Assembly (NCBI GenBank): GCA_040758475.1 | Contig: JBFLVN010000011.1 | Coordinates: forward strand, 1-27,871 | From: JBFLVN01 sp040758475 | Lineage (GTDB): Bacteria; JAGRBM01 | Direction of reading: 5' to 3' | Length of the DNA: 27,871 bases | Shown here: positions 7,966-14,463 of the stretch, piece by piece | How the letters are laid out: each line of letters begins with the position of its first letter | Position numbering within the stretch: the stretch's first letter is position 1 | Made by a program: the position numbers and the translations under genes | The notes under the pieces: generated by a model | What the model was told of the DNA's origin: nothing | The model's input: only the letters and a program-made list of their open reading frames with translations | Databases searched by the model: none

Positions 7966-8946
7966 ATGCCCCTGCTTGAAGTCACAAACCTGAAAATCTC
8001 GTTCGATACGGACGTGGGGCCGCTCGCCGCGGTGGACGGCCTGGATTTCACGATCGACAAAGGGGAAACCCTCTGCCTCGTGGGGGAATCGGGTTGCGGA
8101 AAATCCGTAACCGCCCTCTCCCTCCTCCGGCTCATCGCCTCTCCCCCGGGGCGGATCGCCTCCGGGAAAATCGTCTTCGACGGGCAGGATATTCTGACGC
8201 TTTCGGACAAAGACCTCCGGAAAATCCGGGGGCGGCGCATCGCCATGGTGTTCCAGGAACCCATGACGAGCCTGAACCCCGTCTACACCGTGGAAGACCA
8301 GATCGCCGAAGTTCTGAAACTCCACCTCGGAATGAACGGTAGGCAGGCCGGCGACCGGGTGGCCGAACTCCTCTCCCAGGTCGGCATTCCCGCCCCCCGT
8401 CAGCGGATGAAGGATTATCCTCACCAGCTTTCGGGCGGGATGCGCCAGCGCGTCATGATCGCCATGGCCCTGGCCTGCAATCCGGACCTCCTCATCGCCG
8501 ACGAACCGACGACGGCCCTGGACGTCACGATCCAGGCCCAGATTCTCGAACTCCTTGGAAAACTCCAATCGGAACGGGGCCTCGCCATCCTCCTCATCAC
8601 CCACGACATGGGCGTCGTAGCCGAGGTGGCTAGACGAGTGGCCATCATGTACGCGGGAAGGATCGTGGAAACGGGCCCCGTGGGCGAAGTCTTCGCGCGG
8701 CCCCTGCACCCCTACACGCGGGGCCTTCTGGCCGCCATCCCGCGGACCGACGCAGGAACGGGTTCGGCGAAACGGACCGACCGGCGGCTATCGAGCATCC
8801 GGGGACAAGTCCCCTCGCTTGCCCGGATTCCTTCCTGGTGCCGCTTTGCCGACCGCTGCCCGGACGCGCAGCCCCGCTGCCGAGAGACGGACCCGCGCCT
8901 CGAAACCAAGCAGGGCCACGACGTGGCCTGCGTGGTGGCTTCGTAG
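7966..8946 (+). CDS. dppD: Peptide ABC transporter ATP-binding protein, DppD-like
   Basis: A complete 326-residue ATPase of the DppD/OppD family. Walker A GESGCGKS is at 40-47, the signature LSGGM at 155-159, Walker B IADEPTT with Asp179-Glu180, and the H-loop His213. The C-terminal oligo_HPY part carries Cys292, Cys298, Cys305 and Cys322 in the CRFADRCP...C...HDVAC pattern. This pattern has been linked to an iron-sulfur cluster in some family members. Translation must start at the ATG 7966; the frame is open further upstream but there overlaps the preceding gene. No Shine-Dalgarno is visible (leader is pyrimidine-rich), suggesting coupling to the gene before it. Such importers normally need two ATPases (DppD plus DppF) or a double one (YejF); the partner is not in this window. 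Confidence 0.93.
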   Translation: MPLLEVTNLKISFDTDVGPLAAVDGLDFTIDKGETLCLVGESGCGKSVTALSLLRLIASPPGRIASGKIVFDGQDILTLSDKDLRKIRGRRIAMVFQEPMTSLNPVYTVEDQIAEVLKLHLGMNGRQAGDRVAELLSQVGIPAPRQRMKDYPHQLSGGMRQRVMIAMALACNPDLLIADEPTTALDVTIQAQILELLGKLQSERGLAILLITHDMGVVAEVARRVAIMYAGRIVETGPVGEVFARPLHPYTRGLLAAIPRTDAGTGSAKRTDRRLSSIRGQVPSLARIPSWCRFADRCPDAQPRCRETDPRLETKQGHDVACVVAS

Positions 8947-8977
8947 CCCCCTTTCTTTTTTCCCGACGAGAAAGGCA

Positions 8978-9019
8978 CCGGCGGACATTCCCGGAAAGTC
9001 CGATGGCCGTCTTTTTTTT
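8978..9019 (+). terminator. Rho-independent terminator after dppD
   Basis: CCGGCGGAC (8978-8986) pairs with GTCCGATGG (8998-9006) with one mismatch and one wobble. An inner TTC/GAA pair fits in the loop, and eight T residues follow at 9012-9019. It ends the transporter transcript 30-70 nt after the stop codon. Confidence 0.7.
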
Positions 9020-9490
9020 CGATCTCCCTTAAAAATATGCTAAAATAAAACGGGCGAAGTGTGCCTGAATTAAAAAGTGTTCATGAAAATACCCAGATGA
9101 CCCAGATACCCCAGATCACCCGGATTTCCGGAAAACTTGCAGGAATGGTTCGCGAGCCACCCCCGCAAAAAACACATGATCATCTTGATCGCCTTCCCCC
9201 GGGCGTGGACGCATTGGACGCCCTCGGACACCGGCGGACTTTTGCCCGGAAAAACGATGATCTCCTTGATCACCTTCCCCTCTCCCCTTGGGAGAGGGGC
9301 ACATCGGAAAGGAGTTCCCCGATCACGAAAAAAAGTTGGTCATTTTGGCCACCTTCATGGATTTGGCGGTTTTGAAGGATTTTACGAGCTTACCGGGCTG
9401 GTCAGGGTGGTTGCCACGTGGCCATCTTACCGGGGCAGATACCCCAGGTTCCCCAGATCTCCGGAAAAGCTCCCGGGCGTCCTGGCCGCC
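9020..9490. repeat. Non-coding spacer with imperfect repeats, between convergent genes
   Basis: No convincing gene. Three related units of about 36 nt (9165-9200, 9247-9282, 9324-9360) share a GAAAAA-type run, TGATC or TGGTC, and CACCTTC or GCCTTC, spaced about 80 nt apart. CCCAGAT-like heptamers recur at 9092-9116 and 9440-9460. The 11-mer CACCGGCGGAC occurs at 8976-8986 (inside the terminator) and again at 9229-9239, each followed by a CCGGAAA-type tail. Short open frames across this stretch (such as 9061-9375) are low-complexity repeats and look untranslated. Origin unknown. Confidence 0.55.
9277..9299. repeat. Perfect 10-bp inverted repeat with 3-nt loop
   Basis: CCCCTCTCCC (9277-9286) and GGGAGAGGGG (9290-9299) pair perfectly around CTT. 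Similar CCCTCTCCC/GGGAGAGGG palindromes are, from general knowledge, dispersed in many bacterial genomes. Lying between convergent 3' ends, it could protect or end transcripts from both sides, but no T run follows. Confidence 0.7.
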
Positions 9491-12400
9491 TTACTGGCAG
9501 TTGACGCCGGCGGGGACCGCCGCCGACAAGCAGATGGCGCCGATGGACGTCTGGCAGACGTCGCCGACCCCGTCGCCGCTCGAATCGCTCTGGGTGTCGT
9601 TGGCCGTACAGGGGCAATTGTCGAAGGAATCGAGGATTCCATCACTGTCGGAGTCAGCGGTATCGAGCGCGCTGCGGAAGCCGCCACGGCGGAGGCCGAA
9701 GAACTCCTCGCAATCGGTCAGGCCGTCCAGGTCCGAATCGGTGCCGTCGTCGATGTCGCGGGCCCCGCCGCCGGCGGCCCCGGGATTGTTGTCGCACGCA
9801 TCGCCCAGGCCGTCGACATCCGTATCTGTCTGCGGGGCGTTGGCCACGAGGGGGCAGTTGTCCGAATTGTCCCCGATGCCGTCGTTGTCCGTGTCCGAGT
9901 CCCCCGGGTTCGTGGGATAAAAACGGGGAGCTTGTGGGAGGACTTCGGTGGAATCGGTCAGGCCGTCCGTATCGGAATCCACCGCCGCACCGGAGGCGAG
10001 CGTAAGTTTGTCGTCACATCCGTATTTGTCGTTAAGGCCGATCTGGAAAGTAGGCGTGGAAGCCCCGCCTGGAAACGGCGCCAGAGTCTGCAAGTCGCCC
10101 ACGCCGTCAAAATCGACGTCGCGCTGGTCTGAATTGGGAATGATGGGGCAATTGTCGCTCCCATCCGGGAACGAAATCGGCGCCGCCGCGGGTCCACCGC
10201 CCAGCCCGCAGGGAGCACCGCCCAATCCCTCCGCGCAATTGGGGTTGGGGTCTTCCAGGCCAGTGTCCGCGCCCTGGTTATCCGTATCGGCCAGGACCGG
10301 GTTGGTCCGCACTTTGACGCCGTTGGACAGAATCCGGCCGTTCATCTCCTCGCCGTCCAGGAGGCCGTCTCCGTCCACATCCGCCACGTTCGGATTGAGG
10401 GACGCCGCGCTGGCCACGCAAGTGGCCAGGAGCAGAAGCGGGTCGCAGGGATTGAAACGGCAGATGGTATCCACCCGTGCGGGCAAGCATCCGGCGCAAG
10501 ACGCCGGAGGCGCGCCACGGATCGTCACGGAGATGGTGGAAATCTCGAACGTGGGAAGCGGTGTGCAGGACAAGGCTTTTTCCTCATCCACCGCCAGCTC
10601 CAGGTTGTCGTCCAACCCGTCGTCGTCGGAGTCGGCTTGGAAGGGGTTCGTGCCGTAGAAACGTTCCAGGCTGTCGAGAAGACCGTCGCCATCCGAATCC
10701 GCGTCTTCCGTGCCGATCACGAACGGCGCCGGATCGGAACCGTCGAGCGCTTGAGGGTCTTCGGCCACGGTCATGACCGCCCCTTCGGGAGTATCGGCAT
10801 CCGAGTTCGGGTCCAAGGGCGGGAAGGTCCGCTTGAAACGGATCGCCGGAGGAGGGCCGGGAACATCCGTGGGGTCGAGGATGTCCAGAAGAGCCAGAGG
10901 GCAAGCGACGTCGAAAATCTCATCCGTGGGACCACACAAAAGGGCCTGCGTGAGGAGCAGCCATTCTTCCTGGTCCGAAAGGCCATCCAGGTCCGAATCC
11001 GGGAAGAAGGCGTTCGTGAAGGCGCACTCTTCCGTGTTGAGCGTCACTCCCGCGAAGAGGCCGAGCGGATCGTCGATCAAATCGACCGGCTCAAGGAGCT
11101 GGTTGCCGGCGAGGGCCGCGATCATGACTTCCGGCTGGCATTCGAGCGCGTCGGGAAGCCCGTCGTTGTCGTCGTCCGGATCGCCATTATCGCCGATGCC
11201 GTCCAGATCGTTGTCGGCGAACTCGGCAGGATCGAGCGGGAAACGATCGTCCTCGTTGAGCACTCCGTCGCCGTCGATGTCCGGATCGGCATTGTTGGCG
11301 AGGGTATCCCCGTCGAAATCATCGAGCGGCCCCCGGGGCGGGCACTGGTCCTGGGCGTCGGAAGGGCAGACGTCCGAGTTATCGCCCACGCCGTCGGAAT
11401 CCGTGTCCTCGGTCTCCCCCGAATCGATGGGGAAAGCGTCCCCCCCGGGCGGACAATTGGGAATGGGCGTCGGATCGTCCGGCGGCCGCGTGTCCGGGCA
11501 GCCGTCGTTGTCCGTGTCGTTGTCCAGTTCATCCGGCTGGAGATCGCACTGGGAAATGGTCGCGGGGCAGAAAAAATCCGCGTCTTTATCCACGTCCAAG
11601 TCCACGGGATCGGAGAATCCATCGCCGTTCGCGGCCGAATTCTGCAAGTAGACCACGCAATCGACGGGACCTGCCAAGTCGATCAATCCGTCCCCGTTTC
11701 CATCCGCCCCCAAGTCATCGATAAAGCCATCGCCATCCTGGTCGGCATCGCAATCCCCATCCGCCCCATCGGCGATGCCATCGCCGTTGATGTCGATCCG
11801 GATGAACCGGTCCGGCGGTATGCAGAAGCCCAGGGTTGTATTTACGCCTCCCGGGCCGTCGTCGTTGCAGTCCAGATTATTCCCAAGGCCATCCCCGTCG
11901 TTGTCCCCGGTTTCCGAAGGATCGTCCGGAAAGGCATCGGCCGTATCCAGCACGCCATCACCGTCCCGGTCGATCTCGAAAAGGTCCGGAATGCCGTCGT
12001 TGTCCGTATCGGCGTCCAGGATGCCCCGGTCCCGGTTATCGCCCAGAAGATTTCCGAGGAGAACCGTCCCCTGCTCGTCCGACGTATCCGTGTCCCCCAA
12101 GGGGAAGGGCTGGGTTACCTGGACCGGGAATCGGTCCTCGCTCGCCAGCGAATCGTACTGGAACAGGAAGACGGGTTGCCCGGCGATGGCGATCATCCGG
12201 ATCCGGTCGCTCTCGCCGCCGGGAAGAAGAGCCAAGGCATCCCTGCATGCCTGGCTAGCCGTATCCGCTTGGCAGGCGATCAGGGCGTCGAATTCGAGCA
12301 GGTCCGGGACGTTGTTCCGGGGTTCGAAGGCGGGGAAAGCATCCTGGACGGAGTTCAAAAGGGCGAGCTTGCTTCGAAGACCCGTATCGATGAGAGGGCC

Positions 12401-12640
12401 GTCCACAATGTCCGGCACGCCGTCGCCGTCATCGTCCAGGTCCGCGTTGTCGCCGGTGCCGTCACCGTCCGTGTCGTATTGCTCGTCAGGATTGAAAGGG
12501 AAAGCGTCCAGGGAGTTGATGATCGTATCGCCGTCGCTATCCAGAATGCTCTGGCAGGTGCTGCCCGAAAAGGCGGTCACCCAGAGAAAAGCGCAAATCC
12601 CGGAAACCAGGACCGCGCGCATGTGTAAAAAAGAGCGCAT
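9491..12640 (-). CDS. Large exported thrombospondin type 3 repeat protein
   Basis: A 1049-residue acidic protein. The N-terminus has a signal peptide (MRAVLVSGICAFLWVTAFSG). Cys29 follows GST, a poor lipobox, so plain export is more likely than lipidation. Most of the chain is dense in DxDxDGxxDxxD loops of the thrombospondin type 3/calcium-binding class (DGDGTGDNADLDDDGDGVPD, then DNCPLVANAPQTDTDVDGLG with DACD). Such repeats wrap around Ca ions and occur in surface and outer-membrane proteins. Scattered Cys pairs suggest disulfides. No sorting signal or beta-barrel end is apparent: it stops at AVPAGVNCQ. ATG 12640 is used; ATG 12622 is in frame and would also leave a signal peptide. It is divergent from another small DxNxDG protein. 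Ligand or partner unknown. Confidence 0.88.
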   Translation of the reverse strand: MRSFLHMRAVLVSGICAFLWVTAFSGSTCQSILDSDGDTIINSLDAFPFNPDEQYDTDGDGTGDNADLDDDGDGVPDIVDGPLIDTGLRSKLALLNSVQDAFPAFEPRNNVPDLLEFDALIACQADTASQACRDALALLPGGESDRIRMIAIAGQPVFLFQYDSLASEDRFPVQVTQPFPLGDTDTSDEQGTVLLGNLLGDNRDRGILDADTDNDGIPDLFEIDRDGDGVLDTADAFPDDPSETGDNDGDGLGNNLDCNDDGPGGVNTTLGFCIPPDRFIRIDINGDGIADGADGDCDADQDGDGFIDDLGADGNGDGLIDLAGPVDCVVYLQNSAANGDGFSDPVDLDVDKDADFFCPATISQCDLQPDELDNDTDNDGCPDTRPPDDPTPIPNCPPGGDAFPIDSGETEDTDSDGVGDNSDVCPSDAQDQCPPRGPLDDFDGDTLANNADPDIDGDGVLNEDDRFPLDPAEFADNDLDGIGDNGDPDDDNDGLPDALECQPEVMIAALAGNQLLEPVDLIDDPLGLFAGVTLNTEECAFTNAFFPDSDLDGLSDQEEWLLLTQALLCGPTDEIFDVACPLALLDILDPTDVPGPPPAIRFKRTFPPLDPNSDADTPEGAVMTVAEDPQALDGSDPAPFVIGTEDADSDGDGLLDSLERFYGTNPFQADSDDDGLDDNLELAVDEEKALSCTPLPTFEISTISVTIRGAPPASCAGCLPARVDTICRFNPCDPLLLLATCVASAASLNPNVADVDGDGLLDGEEMNGRILSNGVKVRTNPVLADTDNQGADTGLEDPNPNCAEGLGGAPCGLGGGPAAAPISFPDGSDNCPIIPNSDQRDVDFDGVGDLQTLAPFPGGASTPTFQIGLNDKYGCDDKLTLASGAAVDSDTDGLTDSTEVLPQAPRFYPTNPGDSDTDNDGIGDNSDNCPLVANAPQTDTDVDGLGDACDNNPGAAGGGARDIDDGTDSDLDGLTDCEEFFGLRRGGFRSALDTADSDSDGILDSFDNCPCTANDTQSDSSGDGVGDVCQTSIGAICLSAAVPAGVNCQ

Positions 12641-12684
12641 GGGCAGTGGCGACCGACTCGGAAAAAGTCCAGCGATTTCAAACC

Positions 12685-12714
12685 ACTATAAGGGGCATGC
12701 CCCCGGGTCCGCAA
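12685..12714 (-). promoter_or_regulatory. Candidate promoter of the thrombospondin-repeat gene
   Basis: Read on the minus strand, TTGCGG (12714-12709) and TATAGT (12690-12685) are 18 nt apart, with expected start near 12678, about 38 nt before the ATG. The -35 is weak. The perfect palindrome at 12692-12703 lies in the spacer. Confidence 0.4.
12692..12703. promoter_or_regulatory. 12-bp perfect palindrome, possible operator
   Basis: GGGGCATGCCCC is its own reverse complement and lies between the -10 and -35 of the candidate minus-strand promoter, where a bound dimer would block polymerase. One copy only, so chance is not excluded. Confidence 0.3.
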
Positions 12715-12869
12715 GCCGCCCGGCGTGATCTTTTCCCTGGCCCTGTAAACTTTTCTAAACCCTCGGCGCCCCCAACCGCGCCAAATGAGAGGGAAATATT
12801 CTTGGGTGAAAATTGCAGAGCCGTCCCCAACCCCCGGCAATCCCTCGCTTCAGACGGGCGGGATTCAGC

Positions 12870-12906
12870 GGCCTGCAAAGCCTCGCCACGCCTTATCCAG
12901 CAGGCC
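12870..12906. repeat. Inverted repeat in the divergent intergenic region
   Basis: GGCCTGC (12870-12876) and GCAGGCC (12900-12906) form a perfect 7-bp stem with a 23-nt loop, ending 14 nt before the -35 of the plus-strand promoter. Could be a regulator site or a chance hairpin. The rest of the 335-nt spacer (12641-12975) shows only the two promoters and the palindrome. Confidence 0.3.
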
Positions 12907-12920
12907 AGGATGGCCGATAC

Positions 12921-12949
12921 TTGTCCAAGGGGGCCGTCTCTCGTATAAT
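12921..12949 (+). promoter_or_regulatory. Sigma70-type promoter of the 24-residue-repeat protein
   Basis: TTGTCC (12921-12926) and a perfect TATAAT (12944-12949) are separated by 17 nt. Expected start is near 12956, giving a 20-nt leader with AAAGGG (12961-12966) placed 9 nt before the ATG at 12976. Confidence 0.75.
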
Positions 12950-12975
12950 TCGTTGAATCTAAAGGGTTTTTTCGG

Positions 12976-14028
12976 ATGTTTGTTCGCACCCTCGCCTCTC
13001 ACCTCGTGCCGTTTTCGTTCGCGTTTTTCCTGTATTTCCTCTGCTCGGCTCCCGCCGTGGCGGCCGGGCCCGTGACCAGGGAGTTCGATAAGAACGGGGA
13101 CGGCAAGGCGGACAAATGGGCGGTTTTCGAGGGAGAGTGGCCTACGGAAATCCGTTACGACACGAACCGGGACGGCAAGCCCGATCAATGGGAGTTCCTG
13201 AAAGAAGGGCGGATCGCCGAAGTTCAGGAAGACAAGAACTTCGATACGAAACCCGATCAGATCGTGGTCTACAAAGGGGGAAGACCCTCCTTCAAAAAAG
13301 TCGATGACAACATGGACGGCCATTTCGACCGGCTCGTTTTCTACGACGGGACGGAAAACATCCAAAACACGTCCCCCGAAATGGTCCGCCTCCTGGCGGA
13401 ACAGGCGGGAGAAGCGCCTCCGAAAAAAGCTATTCCAGTGGCCAACCCCGGGCCGCCCTTGCCCAAGGAAGCCCCCGGGAAATCCGATATCCCGGGTGCT
13501 TTGGTTCCCCCTTCTCCCCCGGCCAGCACGGCATCAGCGACCGACTATTTCGACTTGGGGGAACCGTCCTTGCGGGTTCCTCTTCTAGGCGGCCTTCTGG
13601 CGAACACCGACTGGCAAATCGAACGAAACCGGCAAAAGTTCCAGGGTCTGGGCCCTCAACGGAGGTTCGAAATCCAGCACAAACCCACAGAAGGGGTTCT
13701 CTGGGTGGAGCGTCGCCCCCAAGACGAAACCGAAACCCTCCCGGTAGCTCTCGAGTCCTTTGCCAGCGCGTTCACCCGGAAAGTGCTCGCCTCGGGCCGG
13801 GGGGAGAGGAAGTTCCACACCCCCTTCGGGAGGGGAGAGAAAAGAATTTACCACGCGAGCCGCAAGGGCCACCCCATGCGGGCGGCACTCTACGTGCTGG
13901 CCGGGGGCCGCGATCTCGTGTACGTTCAAGCCAGCGCGCCAGCGGAGACTTTCGGGCGTTTCGAAAAGCTGATCGACGCGGTTGTCTTTGGCATCCGGGT
14001 CGAACCGCCGGCGGTCGCCCTTCCCTGA
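12976..14028 (+). CDS. Exported protein with four 24-residue DxNxDGxxD repeats
   Basis: A 350-residue protein with a clear signal peptide (residues 1-30, ending APAVAA). Four acidic loops start at Asp38, Asp62, Asp86 and Asp110, exactly 24 residues apart (DKNGDGKAD, DTNRDGKPD, DKNFDTKPD, DDNMDGHFD). Each is followed by an aromatic strand (W/F...G). The loops resemble EF-hand/dockerin Ca ligands; the regular period suggests a beta-solenoid or sheet repeat. A Pro-rich linker (about 136-180) leads to a C-terminal globular part of about 160 residues that I do not recognise. That part begins FDLGEPSLRVPLLGG and contains YHASRKGHPMRAALYVLAGG. ATG start is supported by the promoter and ribosome site. 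It may act at the cell surface with the divergent repeat protein; this is inference. Confidence 0.82.
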   Translation: MFVRTLASHLVPFSFAFFLYFLCSAPAVAAGPVTREFDKNGDGKADKWAVFEGEWPTEIRYDTNRDGKPDQWEFLKEGRIAEVQEDKNFDTKPDQIVVYKGGRPSFKKVDDNMDGHFDRLVFYDGTENIQNTSPEMVRLLAEQAGEAPPKKAIPVANPGPPLPKEAPGKSDIPGALVPPSPPASTASATDYFDLGEPSLRVPLLGGLLANTDWQIERNRQKFQGLGPQRRFEIQHKPTEGVLWVERRPQDETETLPVALESFASAFTRKVLASGRGERKFHTPFGRGEKRIYHASRKGHPMRAALYVLAGGRDLVYVQASAPAETFGRFEKLIDAVVFGIRVEPPAVALP

Positions 14029-14070
14029 AAACGGGATGCGCGGCCAGAAGGCGCAAGTGAGGTTGGGCTT

Positions 14071-14442
14071 GTGGCCGAGGGTCAGGACACGCAATCACGT
14101 CCCGTTGAAGCCGACGACGTTGCGCTCGAATTGATCGAAGACGCCGTTGAACTGGAAGCGGCCGGCGAATCGGAAACCTCCGCCGGCTCCGCACCCCCTT
14201 CCCGAAAAGAAGTTACTTGCAATCACTGCGGCCACCGCCAGGCCGGCGGAAAATTTTGTGATCGTTGCGGCCTGAGAATCGATGCGCCGGGAAACCTCTC
14301 TGGCGAAAGCGAAGAACCGCGGGCACCTGACGACGAAGACGCTTCTCCCATCAAATGCCGCCAATGCGGCGTGCCGAACCGGCCGAACCGCCACTCCTGC
14401 CTCCAATGCGGGGCGCCGCTCCCACGGCCCGAGGCCCTCTAA
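14071..14442 (+). CDS. Small double zinc-ribbon protein
   Basis: A 123-residue acidic protein with two zinc ribbons. Cys50-Cys53/Cys63-Cys66 (CNHCG, FCDRCG) forms the first, and Cys96-Cys99/Cys110-Cys113 (CRQCG, SCLQCG) the second. The N-terminal 45 residues are acidic and probably disordered (ELIEDAVELEAAGESE). GTG start with AGTGAGGT 7 nt upstream. It lies 42 nt after the repeat-protein gene and 21 nt before the chemotaxis receptor, so all three may share the promoter at 12921. Such ribbons often serve as adaptor modules in bacteria; the exact role is unknown. A tie to the adjacent receptor is inference from spacing. Confidence 0.75.
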   Translation: MAEGQDTQSRPVEADDVALELIEDAVELEAAGESETSAGSAPPSRKEVTCNHCGHRQAGGKFCDRCGLRIDAPGNLSGESEEPRAPDDEDASPIKCRQCGVPNRPNRHSCLQCGAPLPRPEAL

Positions 14443-14463
14443 AGGGACCGCGATCGGATACCC

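Noticed and set aside
9061..9375. 104-residue open frame in the convergent spacer
   Set aside because: Made of low-complexity repeats (TQMTQIPQITRI-like), no ribosome site, and the other frames are equally open.
9413..9422. Palindrome GCCACGTGGC
   Set aside because: Ten-base palindromes are expected by chance in GC-rich DNA, and it is far from any promoter.
10637..12628. 663-residue plus-strand open frame opposite the thrombospondin-repeat gene
   Set aside because: It mirrors the repeated Asp/Gly codons of the minus-strand gene, which has a signal peptide and a recognised repeat family.
12830..12910. Possible c-di-GMP (GEMM) riboswitch, because of TGCAAAGCC
   Set aside because: The other conserved GEMM blocks (CAGGGCAAACC, the tetraloop receptor region) are absent, and the sequence lies upstream of the promoter at 12921.
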